Shown here piece by piece: positions 50,101-59,341 of a DNA stretch of 64,000 nt. Numbering within the stretch: the first letter of the stretch is position 1; each line of letters starts with the position of its first letter. Origin of the DNA: Enoplosus armatus (lineage: Eukaryota; Chordata; Actinopteri; Centrarchiformes; Enoplosidae); assembly GCF_043641665.1 (NCBI RefSeq), contig NC_092184.1, positions 21,651,108-21,715,107 on the forward strand. The letters are read 5' to 3'. The notes under the pieces were generated by a model. It was not told the origin of the DNA. It saw nothing but the letters and a program-made list of their open reading frames with translations, and did not search any database. The position numbers and the translations under genes were made by a program.

Positions 50101-53100
50101 CCAAAACACTGCACACTTTTCCAACAGCCTTTCCAGCAGTTTCCTCTGTGAGAGCCCTGTCTGCAAGGACATGTAATAGTGTTTACAATGTCCTACCTCC
50201 CACATTTCCTCTAGCCAATGTTTACTGATTGCCTAAACTATTACTACAAACTACTAAAACTAAAAAGGTCCTTTATGAACTGACATTTTGGGAAATACAC
50301 TTTCTGTTGCTGAAGAGAGGGACACTTCTTTGGGAAATGCGCTTATTTGTTTTCTTGCCGAGAATTAGATGAGAATATCGATACCACTCTCGTATCCGCT
50401 CATCAAATATGAAGCAACTGCCAGCAGCTGGTGTATTTAGCTTAGCATAAAGACTGGAAAGAGGGCGACTTCCTTAAGTCCTTCCTGATAACCTCAAAGT
50501 CACTGTTGTTAGGTTTTGTTACCTTTGGACAGAGCCAGACTAACTGTTTCCCCCTTTCTAGTCTTTATGCTAAGCTAAGCTAAGCGGCTGCTGGCTGAAG
50601 CTTCATATTTAATGAGCAAATACGAGAGTGGTATCGATCTTCTTATCTAATTCTCGGCAAGAAAGCAAATAAGCGCATGTCCCAAAGACGTTTTCTCAAC
50701 TGTCCAGCTCTTCAGCAACAGCTCTCAGACGGCTAATGGTAGCTATCTACTTCTGGTTTCTCCCCGAACGAGTGCAGTGTGTGCGTGTTGCTAGGTTTAA
50801 CTGCACTCATGTACTGTAGTCTTCTTTCCTCTCTAAAACATTACACCAGATCAATTTGCCATTGCACTGAGCACAACTGTCTTCTTGAATTCAGAGACTG
50901 ATGAGCACCCCGCAATGGGACACAGCTGACATTCTGTGTGTATTAGCCTCATGTGGTCGGCAGCACACGGGCGAACACCCGAGCACTGTAGCACATATTT
51001 TGGACGCAGGCCCATGGAGCCTTGGTGAGAGGGGGGGGGGGGGGGCTGCATACTGTCCCCACTGCAAGCTGGAGCTCAACACAAGCCTGTGTTTGGGGGA
51101 GACGAGTGTGACCATGAGAGTTATGTGTGTGTTCTGTGTGCCTGCAATGCAAAAAAGAAAGGAAGGAAAGGAGAGGGAAGTGGTATGAGGAGTATGAGTT
51201 TGTGTGTCTGTGTGTGTGTGTGTGTGTGTGTGTTGAGGGGGTCCTTGTCTATCTGGCAGGGTCATTAGCTGACGGAGGCTGGAGTGTCTACAAAGAGGAG
51301 GTCTGCTACAGTCAGGACTCCTGCTGGTATTCGGCAGATGAGGAAAACCCGAGCACAGAAAGGAAGAAAGAGACAGAAGAAGGCTGATGACAGGACCGAA
51401 TGACGATGGTGAGAGAAATCTAGGTTTCCTAGTGTGTTAGGTGTATTAAATCACTATTGTTTAAGAAGTCACTACATCTGTCCATCTTTCTCCTCCTCCT
51501 GCCCACCATCCTCTCCCCCTGGCCCTCTCCATACAGTCTGTGCAGATGGTGCAGAGCTCCTGTCGGGCGAGCCTGCTGATCGCCTGTAGGATCGCTGCCT
51601 TCCCACTGATCACTCTTCTCATGCACCAGCCATTTGTGTTTGTACTGCAGTCCAAAAGGGTAACACACCCCCACCCCCACCCTCCTCACTCTTTTACAAA
51701 AAAGGCTCAGGAGAGGGGAACAAGCAGAACCAAAACAAAACTTGGCTCGGGCCCATGTCAGAGACGATCCCCACCAAACACGCAACAAGCTCCACATGGC
51801 AGATGAGGTGCAACGGGCCAGTAAAAGCTTCATTCTACATGAGTAATAGTCCGAGTCAAATCACAGGGTGTTTCAAAATCCAAGCGCCTCTGCCAAAAAG
51901 GGAGTTGAGGTCCAATTTGTGAAACAACAACAGATCAATGGTACACTGCAAAAAAATGTATCATGCGTCATGTTTTCTCATTGCACAATCGCTGCTCTTC
52001 AGACACAGTTTCATGACTTGGTTTACGGTTTCCACGTTTGTTTGTTTGTTGTGTTTTGATGAAGTCACCTTCTCTTTCCTTTACTTTATCCTTTACTTTA
52101 CTATATTTGTTTCGTTGAGCCAAATGTCTCAATGAAGATCAACTACACCTTGAAATCATGAAAAAACATTTTGCTGAGAAAACAGCAATAACCAGGAACA
52201 CTGGGAGCTGAACAGAGCATCTGGTTGAAATTTATACTATATTTTGGCTTTCCTTCCAAAGCCAATTATTTCCCTGGGATTCACTGTGCAGCCTAGAAGC
52301 CGTGAGGAACTTATCTTGTAATGGGATGCCAGAATGCCAAGCAGAAGCTAATCTTCATCATGTTTTGCAGTAATTGGATCCACAAAATGGCTATTGACCC
52401 AGCTACATTTCAAGAGACATGCCTCTTCCAGTAAACTGTTTATCACAGCGCTCAAGACATATCACTGGAGCTGTGGCTAATCAGAGGATGCTCCATCCAG
52501 ACCTTGTTAACATTCATGTGGGAAGCAGTGAAGGGCAAAAAGAGAAAAAGGGGAGGTATGAGAAAAAGGGAACAAACAAGAGAGAAGGTTCTAGTGGGAA
52601 AATTCCTTTGAGGATGCCAGAAATGGTCAATATTAATGAGCTAGAGCTTGGAGGTTTGATTGGTTTGAATAAGGACAGGGCAACAATTTGGTGTGGACCT
52701 GAACCAAAACCTCTGGTTCTAAAATCGTGATCTCCACGCCTGCAGCTTCATGATTCTCCAAACAGTGAAGTGGAAGTAATCTCTGACCTGTTTACTCTTG
52801 GGGTGCAGAGGGATCCGCAGCAGTCTGTCTGCAGTCTGGTGCAGAAAGTGGGGATCCAGCACTCTGATTTTACTGACGTCACCCAACCAGATTTGGGGAG
52901 GTGGCTTCCAAAAGCCTTTCCTGACCTGGAATGCACACGTTGACACAGAGAAAGATAAGACACAGGGTGTTGTGAAACTGAAAGAAGATTGCTATTTCTG
53001 GTTGGCACACTGAGTTCATTTCCACAAACAGAGAAGCAACTGAACCTATGACTCCTTTATGTCTGGAGGCAACTAAATCGATGTGCAAATTAGCAGGTAA

Positions 53101-56100
53101 TGACCCAGCAACTATTAGCAGTAGGAGGCCGGAGGTGCCGGGAGAAACAGAGTGAAGGATGTCTGCGATGGAAACTACATTTAACTCCGAAGGGCACTGG
53201 CATCACTGAAGTCGAACCTTTTAAGTATTCGTTCCTGATATGGATGGCTGGCAAAGGCTGGAAAAGAAGCTAAAGGGAGTGTGTTTACGTGAGGCAGAGG
53301 GGCGGGGGGGGAGAAAGTGAGATTGAGTGAGATGGAGAGCATGTGTTTGTGTTGGTGTGTGTTTGTGTGAGAGAGAGTGCATTCTCACACATATCCTGTA
53401 CCCTCTTCTCATTATAGAGGATCTCTTTGAGCCACCGTAGATCTTGTTGCTTGAAAGGCACCAGGACCATTAGCGTGCCGGGCTCGTTGTGCAGTCCAGG
53501 GTTGTAAGAGGCCGACTCGGGGTAGAAGAACCTCATGGTGGTCTTGTTCCCCACGTCCTCCTCATAGCCTCTCACCGGGGCATCGTTCAACCTGAGGCAG
53601 GGACAAGATACTGCATTCAAGGACTAGAATTTTCAGGTTTGTTTCACGGAAGATTTCCATTCTTGCAATCGTTCATGCAGAAATATGAATTGATGAGGAG
53701 TTTTTTGTATGACCACAGAAATTGAGAGCCTAAGTGGGTGTGTAATATTAAATCCACAACCAGGGCGCGCTTGTACTCATGTCCTGATGATACACCTATA
53801 AAAAGGACAACTAACTCACATTAGAGTGTTCAGGGATTCTATATGTGCTATATATCACTTTTAACAAATTCTTGACACAACCACATCATAACTCATTCCT
53901 TGACTAAATAATTAACACAGTAGCACAGACTGAGGCCTTGTTTGGTTAAGTGATTAGTCTGCACTTTGGATACTCAAGTCTCGACAGGCCTTAACAGAGT
54001 TTAACAGTGTTTCTATGACAGAAAAAGCCAGATGACGTCAAAGTCTCAGGCATGCATTGAATTCTGAATGTCAATAACCTTACTCCACTTGGCCAGGGAA
54101 CGATTAGCTTCTGAGAGAAGAGGGAGAGATGTGAGAAAGGGAGGGAGGGTGGGGGGGGGCTGATGGGGGGTGGTGGTGGAGAAAAATGCATTGTGGCCAG
54201 GCCAAATTCTGGCTGTTTGAAAGAGGCTTATAAAAACTCAGAATGCATGTGTTCATTCCAAGGCTTTAAAGTCAGATTTGCAGAGTGCCTTTGTCCCTGC
54301 ATAAACTAAACGCTCTCATTTCTCCTTTAAAAAGAACTTCACTTGACCCAAAAAGTTTGCTAATTGCTGAGAGGACGGCTCTATGTCAGGGTCAGGCGGT
54401 CACACAGTCGGATATTGTCCATCATTAGTCTACAGCCAAGTGAATTTATATCCTGCTTTCAGTGGCGGGGAAAATCACCACGTTCCCTTTTTAAGGTCAT
54501 CTAGCAAGGATCCGTTGGCTCCTAATTACAATTACAACTACAATCCTGAAACATGAACGTGGTTATGAAGAGGTCATAGGTTTGAAATATTACTATTATT
54601 GGTGATAGGTCACATTTCTAAGATGTGAAAATATTGTAGTCCTAACAATGCATAGCTTGGAGTGGAATCAAAAAGCAGCAAAGCAAGTTTACAAAACTTT
54701 TTTCATGTTTACAGTATTTCATTCCTCTTCTATATGTACAGCATGTCAATAGTCAACAGTAACAATAATAACTGAATGTGATAGTACTAATAACATTACT
54801 TTCATATTGTGTTCTGCTTTGTGCTTACCGAATAACCACATCATATTTGTTGATGATGCTTCCCAAGGAGCTGTTTTTAATGGCAAAACCGTTGCCTATG
54901 ACTACACAGGTTCTGCATTCAAGGCTGTGGAGAAAAAAACACCACACACAATCATACAGTTCAAATGTGGCACATTTACGTTAATCCACTCCTCCCACAG
55001 GTCCTGAGATGAGTGTTGTCTAGTTCTGTACAGTTAGGAACAAAACTGCCACCCTCTGTAGAGACGAAACAATAGCAACCAAAGGGGAATTCTTGACTGT
55101 TACGAGGAAGAGTTATGTGGCTAAGTATGAGGCACAAACAACAACCCACAAGTACCATCATGTCACTGATGAAGTCATGTTTGACTAAAAAGTGTACCAC
55201 AGCTGGAACACATCCTTGACTGATCACAATGTTAAGAAAAATATTCCTGTTGTAGTGTTATTAGATATTTACTGACAATCCTGGATTTACAGTATCTAAA
55301 AGGTTGAGCTTTAGCATGTTCCAGGTTGGCTAAAGTGTGCTCGCACTTACTTTTCAATGTTGGCTGGCACCTGATAATTTGCAGTTACAGCAAGAACTTT
55401 CAGTAGCAGCAGCTCTGGGAGGGAAAGCGAGAAAGGAGCAGCTGAAAAGGTGTGACTGTTTAAAAACTTTGAATACAGATGTGCAGTTCACATAAACGAC
55501 AGCTGTGTAGTGTTTTAACTGTATTAAGAGTTAAAAATCTAAAAGCTAAAAACAGAGAAGGTCTGTATTGTTTGCCTTTATGACAGTAAAGCATCACTTA
55601 TCTCATCTTCAGGTATGGTCATACATTCAATCACAGAATATTATAAAGAGTTATTTTTTGTTTTGTGAACATGACCTGTAAAGATGTGTGAACATATGAA
55701 AAAAGTAATAAAACAATTAGTAATTAGTAACAAGTAATACCAAGATGTCAGCCATGTGCTGAGTAGACTGGGCAGAGAGAGCAGAGGATAATGAAAAATC
55801 AACATACCACTGCCCTTAATGCCATAAGGCAATGCCAGCTTTGACAGATGCTCCCGCCAGAAGAAATCCTCCAGTTTCAGAAAGAGCTGCGTCCGTCTGC
55901 TAATGCTGCATGAAAAATGTCAGAGTAGGAATTACAACATAATACTGCAGCGCACAGAGTTTCACTGTATAGATGAATTATGTTACAGGAGCGTTTGTGG
56001 CTGAGAGGGAGAGCGTCTGTAAGCGAGGATGAAGAAAACTACTTTCAATTTTTTTGGCTATAACAACGATTAAACCACACAATGGACAATACCAACTGTG

Positions 56101-58114
56101 CTGCCAAACAGTACAGTGTTCATATTGGCGCATGGAAAAGCTTGGTGTGCTTGACGGATACCTTAACTTTCCCAAATGTTTCCGTATCTATTAAGCAGGT
56201 AAACCAGACTCATTATAAGCAAACCATCCATTAACATGATGTCATTCAATAGCAATTTCCATCATTAAAATCCTCTGTTGGCATTTCTCTGCTGAGGAGA
56301 GGGAAAAGTAAGCAATAACATTCACAGGGCCTGTGGAGTGAGACAAATGTGGCAAGTTGTAATATGTGAAGCTGTAGCTGTTCGCTGGCTTCAGACTCCA
56401 GCTGTTTATGACCTGCTGTCTTTGACAGTGAGTCTCTCAGACATTTATTACCCTCATGTGCCAGCTAGCAGGACACCAGGATAAATCTCCGGGGAGGGGT
56501 CTAATTAGAGAAATGTCACTGTGATTGCCTGGAAGGCCTCCCTGAGACTATAAGGAATGATGTGAAAATCCAATAACAACCAACCAGCACCATAATGTGA
56601 AGATGCAAATCATGTTATTTTACAGGGGCAAACACAGCGAACATGCACCTTGACTGTTCAAAGGGTCAAAGGGTGGGCAGTGGAAGGTCTACTGAGCTGA
56701 AGAAATGAACTGGACCTTGGAGGAGGTTAGGGCAAACCACAGTGACCGTATAACTGTTTTGTAACAGAACGGAGCCCGCCAAAAGAGCAACAGTAAATAT
56801 ACAGCTGCATAAACTGATAATAGAGCATGAGAAAATAAATGAGAGGTGGCTCAGGGCTGTGGATCAATGATAACTTAACAAGGCAGAACCTGAGGAGGAC
56901 AAACAAGCCATTGTCTGCTTTAAAGAAAAATGCAACTTTATCAAGAGCTGATTCTTAGTCAACATTGGGTTTTACATTAACTCTCTCACCATTTCATCAA
57001 CACATTCCACTTGAGTTACTGAAACCCACTGTGATCATGATTCAGATGGAAAATCATTTTTTATAATAAGTCCTGTTCTTTCTCACTAAACTATGCTTTT
57101 CCTTCATGACTGGTAAAGAGCAGGTCCAAGGAGCTTGGCACCTTATGTTCAAATAAAAATGTTGGCATACCTTTCTCCCTTAATAAGTCAACCACTCCCT
57201 CCAGTTAAAAAAAATAAAAAATAAAAAAACACAGACATGCCATTACTCACTTAAAGTTAAGGCTCTCCCACTTCTTCTGCGTTAGCCAGCCACCACACAG
57301 CGACTTGCTACTGTTCAGAGACTTGCTGGTGCCTCCGTAGCTGAAAGACAGACAATCACCACAACTGGCATGAAAACTGCTGCTGAATCCATAAAAACGC
57401 AGTGTGCCAGTAACTGAGTCCAGAACACTCAAGAAGTGCAAGAATGGGCATATGTGAGGGCCTAAACTGACCAGCAGCTCAGACCGCCGAATGATCAGAA
57501 TGTGGGTCGTCTTGACTTTTAGTGACTCAGCACTGCACAGACTTCATGAGCTTTTTAAACTAGAAATGGGCATTTCTGTAATTGTGTGACCTCAATACCA
57601 GAGCATCCGAGAAAGAGAGAGGAAAGAAAGAAATGGTTGTGTTAGCGTGTGTGTAATTACCTCTGAAGTATGGCATAGGAACAGTAGTACGTGACAAAGG
57701 AGATGAAGAAGAGGAGAACTGGGAGAAGCCTAAGGCACCATGCTGGAGTCAAAGAAGACAAAACCAGAGGGAAACACACAAGAATTAAAAAACAGCATTA
57801 TCAAATTTCACATACAACACATGCTGGCTTCAAAGTCTTGACGCCTTAAAGTGAGTACCAAAGCTGGGTACTGAAAAATGAAACTGAAATGAAAATGAAT
57901 CAATTTCCTGTAAGTACCACTTGCTATTTACTGCACACCACTGTGGTCTTGATTTGATAGTAGAGAGTGAAGCTTGTGCATGAGCTTGCAAGAGAGTGGT
58001 ATGCTTTTGAATTTTGACTGCAGTAAGAATGAGAAGCACAGGTACCTCCATGAATTCATATCTATGTGTGATGAAATACAGAACCATACATACACTTCCA
58101 AAAAACATTTGGGG

Positions 58115-58148
<34 letters not shown>

Positions 58149-59291
58149 TATTCGCTTTCTTACCAAGAGTTCCATGAGAAGATTGATACCACTCTCAAAT
58201 GTCTACACTAAATATGAAGCTAGAGCCATAGCCTGGTTAGCTTAGCTTAGCACAAAGAGTGGAATCAGGGGAAACAGCTAGCCAGGCACAGTCAAATGAC
58301 AACAAAATGAACACGTTACATCTTGTTAGTTTAATCCAAACAAAAGCCAAAGTGTAAAAATGACAAGTTGCAGTGTTACAGGAGGTTAAGTATGGAACTA
58401 TTTCTTGCCCAGGCACAGTGACGGTTGCTTAGCAACCTCACGGTGATGACAAGAAAAATGTTTAATTATTCCTTTAAGGAGACAAGCTACCAAGTACCAA
58501 AGAGAGCATATTTCAAACACTCCATGGCACAACAAAATACAGCAACCTTCAATACTGCCACTGTAGCTCTAAAATGAATCAGTGCAAAGGGTCTTTGTCT
58601 ATGGAACAAAGGCAAGGGCCCTTCTTTAAATGAATGGTTTAAAAAGCATCAGGACAGCTTTGTGTTTCCCCACAATCATTTACAGCAGGCAACATCAGGA
58701 GTAAACAAGACAATTTTTGAGAAGTGCATACATGTTGTGTGGTTACAAGCACAGCAACAAGACTATTGTTGCAAACAGTAAATGGTAAATGATCTCACTT
58801 ATATAGCACTTTTCAACCATTGCGGGTCTCATTCATCCATTCACTCACACACTCAGACACCGATGGCGACCGAGCTGCTATGCAAGGTGCTGGTCTGGCC
58901 CCCCAAACCCTAACCACCATGCCACCCAAACAGTAGTAAGGGTGGTTATCATTGTGGAACACACTATGCGCAGTGTGTCTTTCTTTCTTTCAGAACTAAC
59001 TGGGGGACCTGAGCTCAGGTAAGCCAATGAAACATAGCAGGTTATAATGTTATAGATCTGATCATTAATCTGTGACAAATCCTCTCATCATTGCATGTGA
59101 AATAACACACAGATCAGATTAGAGCTTCACTGAATATCAAGAGAGAGAAAAGTCCCATTCAAGTAATCTGCTGAATGCCCACAGCAAATCAGAACAAAGC
59201 GTTAACATCTGATAAAGAAAAATCTTTCATGCACAGATGACCTCAACCACCCGCAGCAAAAGAGCTTACTTTTAGTTGCCTTCTGGGACAT
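47024..59291 (-). CDS. st3gal4: st3gal4: beta-galactoside alpha-2,3-sialyltransferase (whole coding span, 10 exons)
   Basis: Ten exons join without a frame break to 1023 nt, 340 residues plus stop (human ST3GAL4 is 333). The family transfers sialic acid from CMP-Neu5Ac to terminal galactose in alpha-2,3 linkage on glycoproteins and glycolipids in the Golgi. Predicted layout: short cytosolic tail, type II anchor about 11-31, stem to about 65, then the GT29 catalytic domain. Sialylmotif L covers about 120-165 (C125, G-N-G 129-131), motif S about 265-288 (C279), motif III is H-Y-Y 300-302, and motif VS has H315 and E320. C125-C279 is the expected disulfide. N-glycosylation sequons lie at N44, N65, N136 and N166. 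The H-I-A-G-F-G-Y-P stretch favours ST3GAL4 over ST3GAL6; fish-specific st3gal7/8 paralogs were not excluded by search. Confidence 0.9.
47210..47362 (-). CDS. st3gal4: st3gal4 coding exon 9 (residues 261-311, sialylmotif S and III)
   Basis: This 153 nt phase-0 exon encodes P-T-T-G-I-L-A-V, N-Y-C-D-V-V-H-I-A-G-F-G-Y-P and H-P-I-H-Y-Y. It holds sialylmotif S, with C279 of the conserved disulfide, and motif III (H300). The donor is AAG/gtgggt and the acceptor is gtttgtcacag. Confidence 0.95.
48793..48953. mobile_element. Foldback MITE, 'TCACACCAAATCC' type
   Basis: The left end gcattcacaccaaatccagc is mirrored on the right by gccggatttggtctaaatga. The 160 bp interior is GC-rich (cgcatggctgtgcggcgg, caccgccgcagcc), which is unusual for this intron. 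No ORF is present, so a non-autonomous DNA element is the simplest reading. Confidence 0.6.
49183..49311 (+). mobile_element. tRNA-derived SINE
   Basis: The head (gtggctgatgggtttaag) resembles box A and ggttcaaatac at 49238 is a good polymerase III box B. The body runs through cccctcatttcatctctcta to a tail resembling taaaaggaagaaaatgcc, an order I recall from a percomorph SINE. Mismatches show it is an old copy. It is not a functional tRNA. Confidence 0.65.
50281..50692. mobile_element. Foldback element, family A, copy 3
   Basis: This is the clearest copy: left gccgagaattagatgagaat, cgataccactctcgtatccg, atttagcttagcataaagac; right gtctttatgctaagctaagc, ttcatatttaatgagcaaat, acgagagtggtatcgat, ttctcggcaagaaag, aataagcgcatg. 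The left end carries the tttgggaaat motif twice (about 50288 and 50331), so the terminus was duplicated or a copy landed in another. Confidence 0.85.
51031..51045. repeat. G15 homopolymer
   Basis: Fifteen consecutive G in st3gal4 intron 8; the C-rich strand is the transcript. Prone to slippage and sequencing error. Confidence 0.85.
51209..51234. repeat. (GT)n microsatellite
   Basis: About 12 GT units inside st3gal4 intron 8. Confidence 0.85.
52788..52925 (-). CDS. st3gal4: st3gal4 coding exon 8 (residues 215-260)
   Basis: A 138 nt phase-0 exon. It opens V-R-K-G-F-W-K-P-P-P, continues with I-W and R-V-L-D-P-H-F, and ends H-P-K-S-K-Q. Human ST3GAL4 has the same V-R-K-G-F-W-K-x-P-P start at this point. 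The acceptor is gcattccag and the donor CAG/gtcaga. Confidence 0.94.
53402..53591 (-). CDS. st3gal4: st3gal4 coding exon 7 (residues 151-214, end of sialylmotif L)
   Basis: The exon completes Arg151 and reads L-N-D-A-P-V-R-G-Y-E-E-D-V-G, then K-T-T-M-R-F-F-Y-P-E-S-A, the second half of sialylmotif L that binds the CMP-sialic acid donor. It ends Y-N-E-K-R before gtacag. The acceptor is ccctgcctcag. A sequon lies at N166 (N-K-T). Confidence 0.95.
54829..54924 (-). CDS. st3gal4: st3gal4 coding exon 6 (residues 119-151, start of sialylmotif L)
   Basis: The acceptor tttttttctccacag is chosen over a second AG 12 nt downstream because it restores L-E-C-R before T-C-V-V-I-G-N-G, matching the human L-R-C-R-R-C-V-V-V-G-N-G. 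It contains C125 and ends K-Y-D-V-V-I plus two bases of Arg151 before gtaagc. If the second AG is also used, four residues (L-E-C-R) would be lost without a frameshift, and codon 119 would change from Asn to Lys. Confidence 0.92.
55351..55414 (-). CDS. st3gal4: st3gal4 coding exon 5 (residues 98-118)
   Basis: A 64 nt exon between ccctcccag and gtaagt. It encodes L-L-L-L-K-V-L-A-V-T-A and V-P-A-N-I-E and links the stem-proximal region to sialylmotif L. Codons 98 and 119 are completed from the neighbouring exons, giving Glu and Asn. Confidence 0.9.
55808..55905 (-). CDS. st3gal4: st3gal4 coding exon 4 (residues 65-98)
   Basis: It encodes I-S-R-R-T-Q-L-F-L-K-L-E-D-F-F-W, then L-P-Y-G-I-K-G-S. 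The F-L-x-L-E-D-x-F-W and L-P-Y-G-x-K-G-S-E patterns match human ST3GAL4. Residue 65 is completed as Asn from the previous exon, creating the N-I-S sequon where the human protein has N-Y-S. The acceptor is tttttcatgcag and the donor gtatgt. Confidence 0.92.
57251..57340 (-). CDS. st3gal4: st3gal4 coding exon 3 (stem region, residues 35-65)
   Basis: A 90 nt exon between ctgtctttcag and gtgagt. It encodes Y-G-G-T-S-K-S-L-N-S-S-K and W-L-T-Q-K-K-W-E-S-L-N-F. This is the variable luminal stem and shows little similarity to the human stem. Phase and splice sites, rather than identity, support it. It has a sequon at N44. Confidence 0.85.
57661..57742 (-). CDS. st3gal4: st3gal4 coding exon 2 (membrane anchor, residues 8-35)
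   Basis: An 82 nt exon between tttgactccag and gtaatt. The peptide W-C-L-R-L-L-P-V-L-L-F-F-I-S-F-V-T-Y-Y-C is a classic signal anchor, with a positive residue on the cytosolic side, as expected of a type II Golgi enzyme. Confidence 0.88.
58112..58310 (+). mobile_element. Foldback element, family A, copy 4 (left arm only) with (AT)n
   Basis: The left arm is present (accaagagttccatgagaag, attgataccactctc, aaatatgaagcta, ggttagcttagcttagca, aaacagctagcc), but no right arm follows within 500 bp. An (AT)n array at 58117-58147 begins exactly at the ggggaaat motif of the element terminus, where the other copies read gggaaatacac or gggaaatgcgc. Confidence 0.75.
58775..58925 (+). repeat. SINE-like dispersed repeat
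   Basis: The order aaatggtaaatgatctcact, ttatatagcacttttc, cattcactcacacactc, gatggcgaccgagctgctat, gcaaggtgctggt is, from memory, a common fish repeat. It lies in the first st3gal4 coding intron. Only one copy is visible here. Confidence 0.5.
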
Positions 59292-59341
59292 CTTCACGTG
59301 CTCCTTGGTCCTCTCATGTCTACACAGCGCATGAGGTTATC
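59270..59341 (-). CDS. st3gal4: st3gal4 first coding exon (coding 59270-59291)
   Basis: The exon starts after tctcactccacag. It holds 50 nt of 5' UTR, then ATG at 59291 with A at -3, encoding M-S-Q-K-A-T-K plus one base before gtaagc. The acceptor shows that at least one untranslated exon lies upstream; I could not locate it with confidence. A short upstream ORF lies within the 5' UTR part of this exon. Confidence 0.85.
59294..59332 (-). promoter_or_regulatory. st3gal4: Upstream ORF of st3gal4 (12 codons)
   Basis: The ATG at 59332 opens M-R-C-V-D-M-R-G-P-R-S-T and ends in TGA, two bases before the main ATG. A second in-frame ATG is at 59317. Neither has the context of the main start. A short ORF closing this near the main start usually lowers or conditions translation; that effect is inferred here. 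Confidence 0.6.

Larger units (their letters stand above)
47363..52787 (-). other. st3gal4: st3gal4 intron 8 (5.4 kb, repeat-rich)
   Basis: The largest fully bounded intron of the gene, with donor CAG/gtcaga. It contains a foldback MITE (48.8 kb), a tRNA-derived SINE (49.2 kb), a family A foldback element (50.3 kb), a G15 run, a GT array and a GC-rich pocket at 51.5 kb. Open frames of 100-134 codons occur, but none resembles a known domain. Confidence 0.85.
52926..59269 (-). other. st3gal4: st3gal4 introns 1-7
   Basis: Introns are 57743-59269, 57341-57660, 55906-57250, 55415-55807, 54925-55350, 53592-54828 and 52926-53401, all GT-AG. The 57743-59269 intron holds a half copy of foldback family A and a SINE-like repeat. 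A G-rich run lies at about 54150-54170. I see no additional exon in them. Confidence 0.85.

Noticed and set aside
51429..51833. 134-codon minus-strand frame in st3gal4 intron 8
   Set aside because: Not a known extra exon of sialyltransferases, and reading it would break the phase-0 join between exons 8 and 9. Kept only as a low-interest finding.
54912..54924. Downstream acceptor as the main start of st3gal4 exon 6
   Set aside because: It would remove the conserved L-x-C-R before the Cys-V-V and has a weaker pyrimidine tract.
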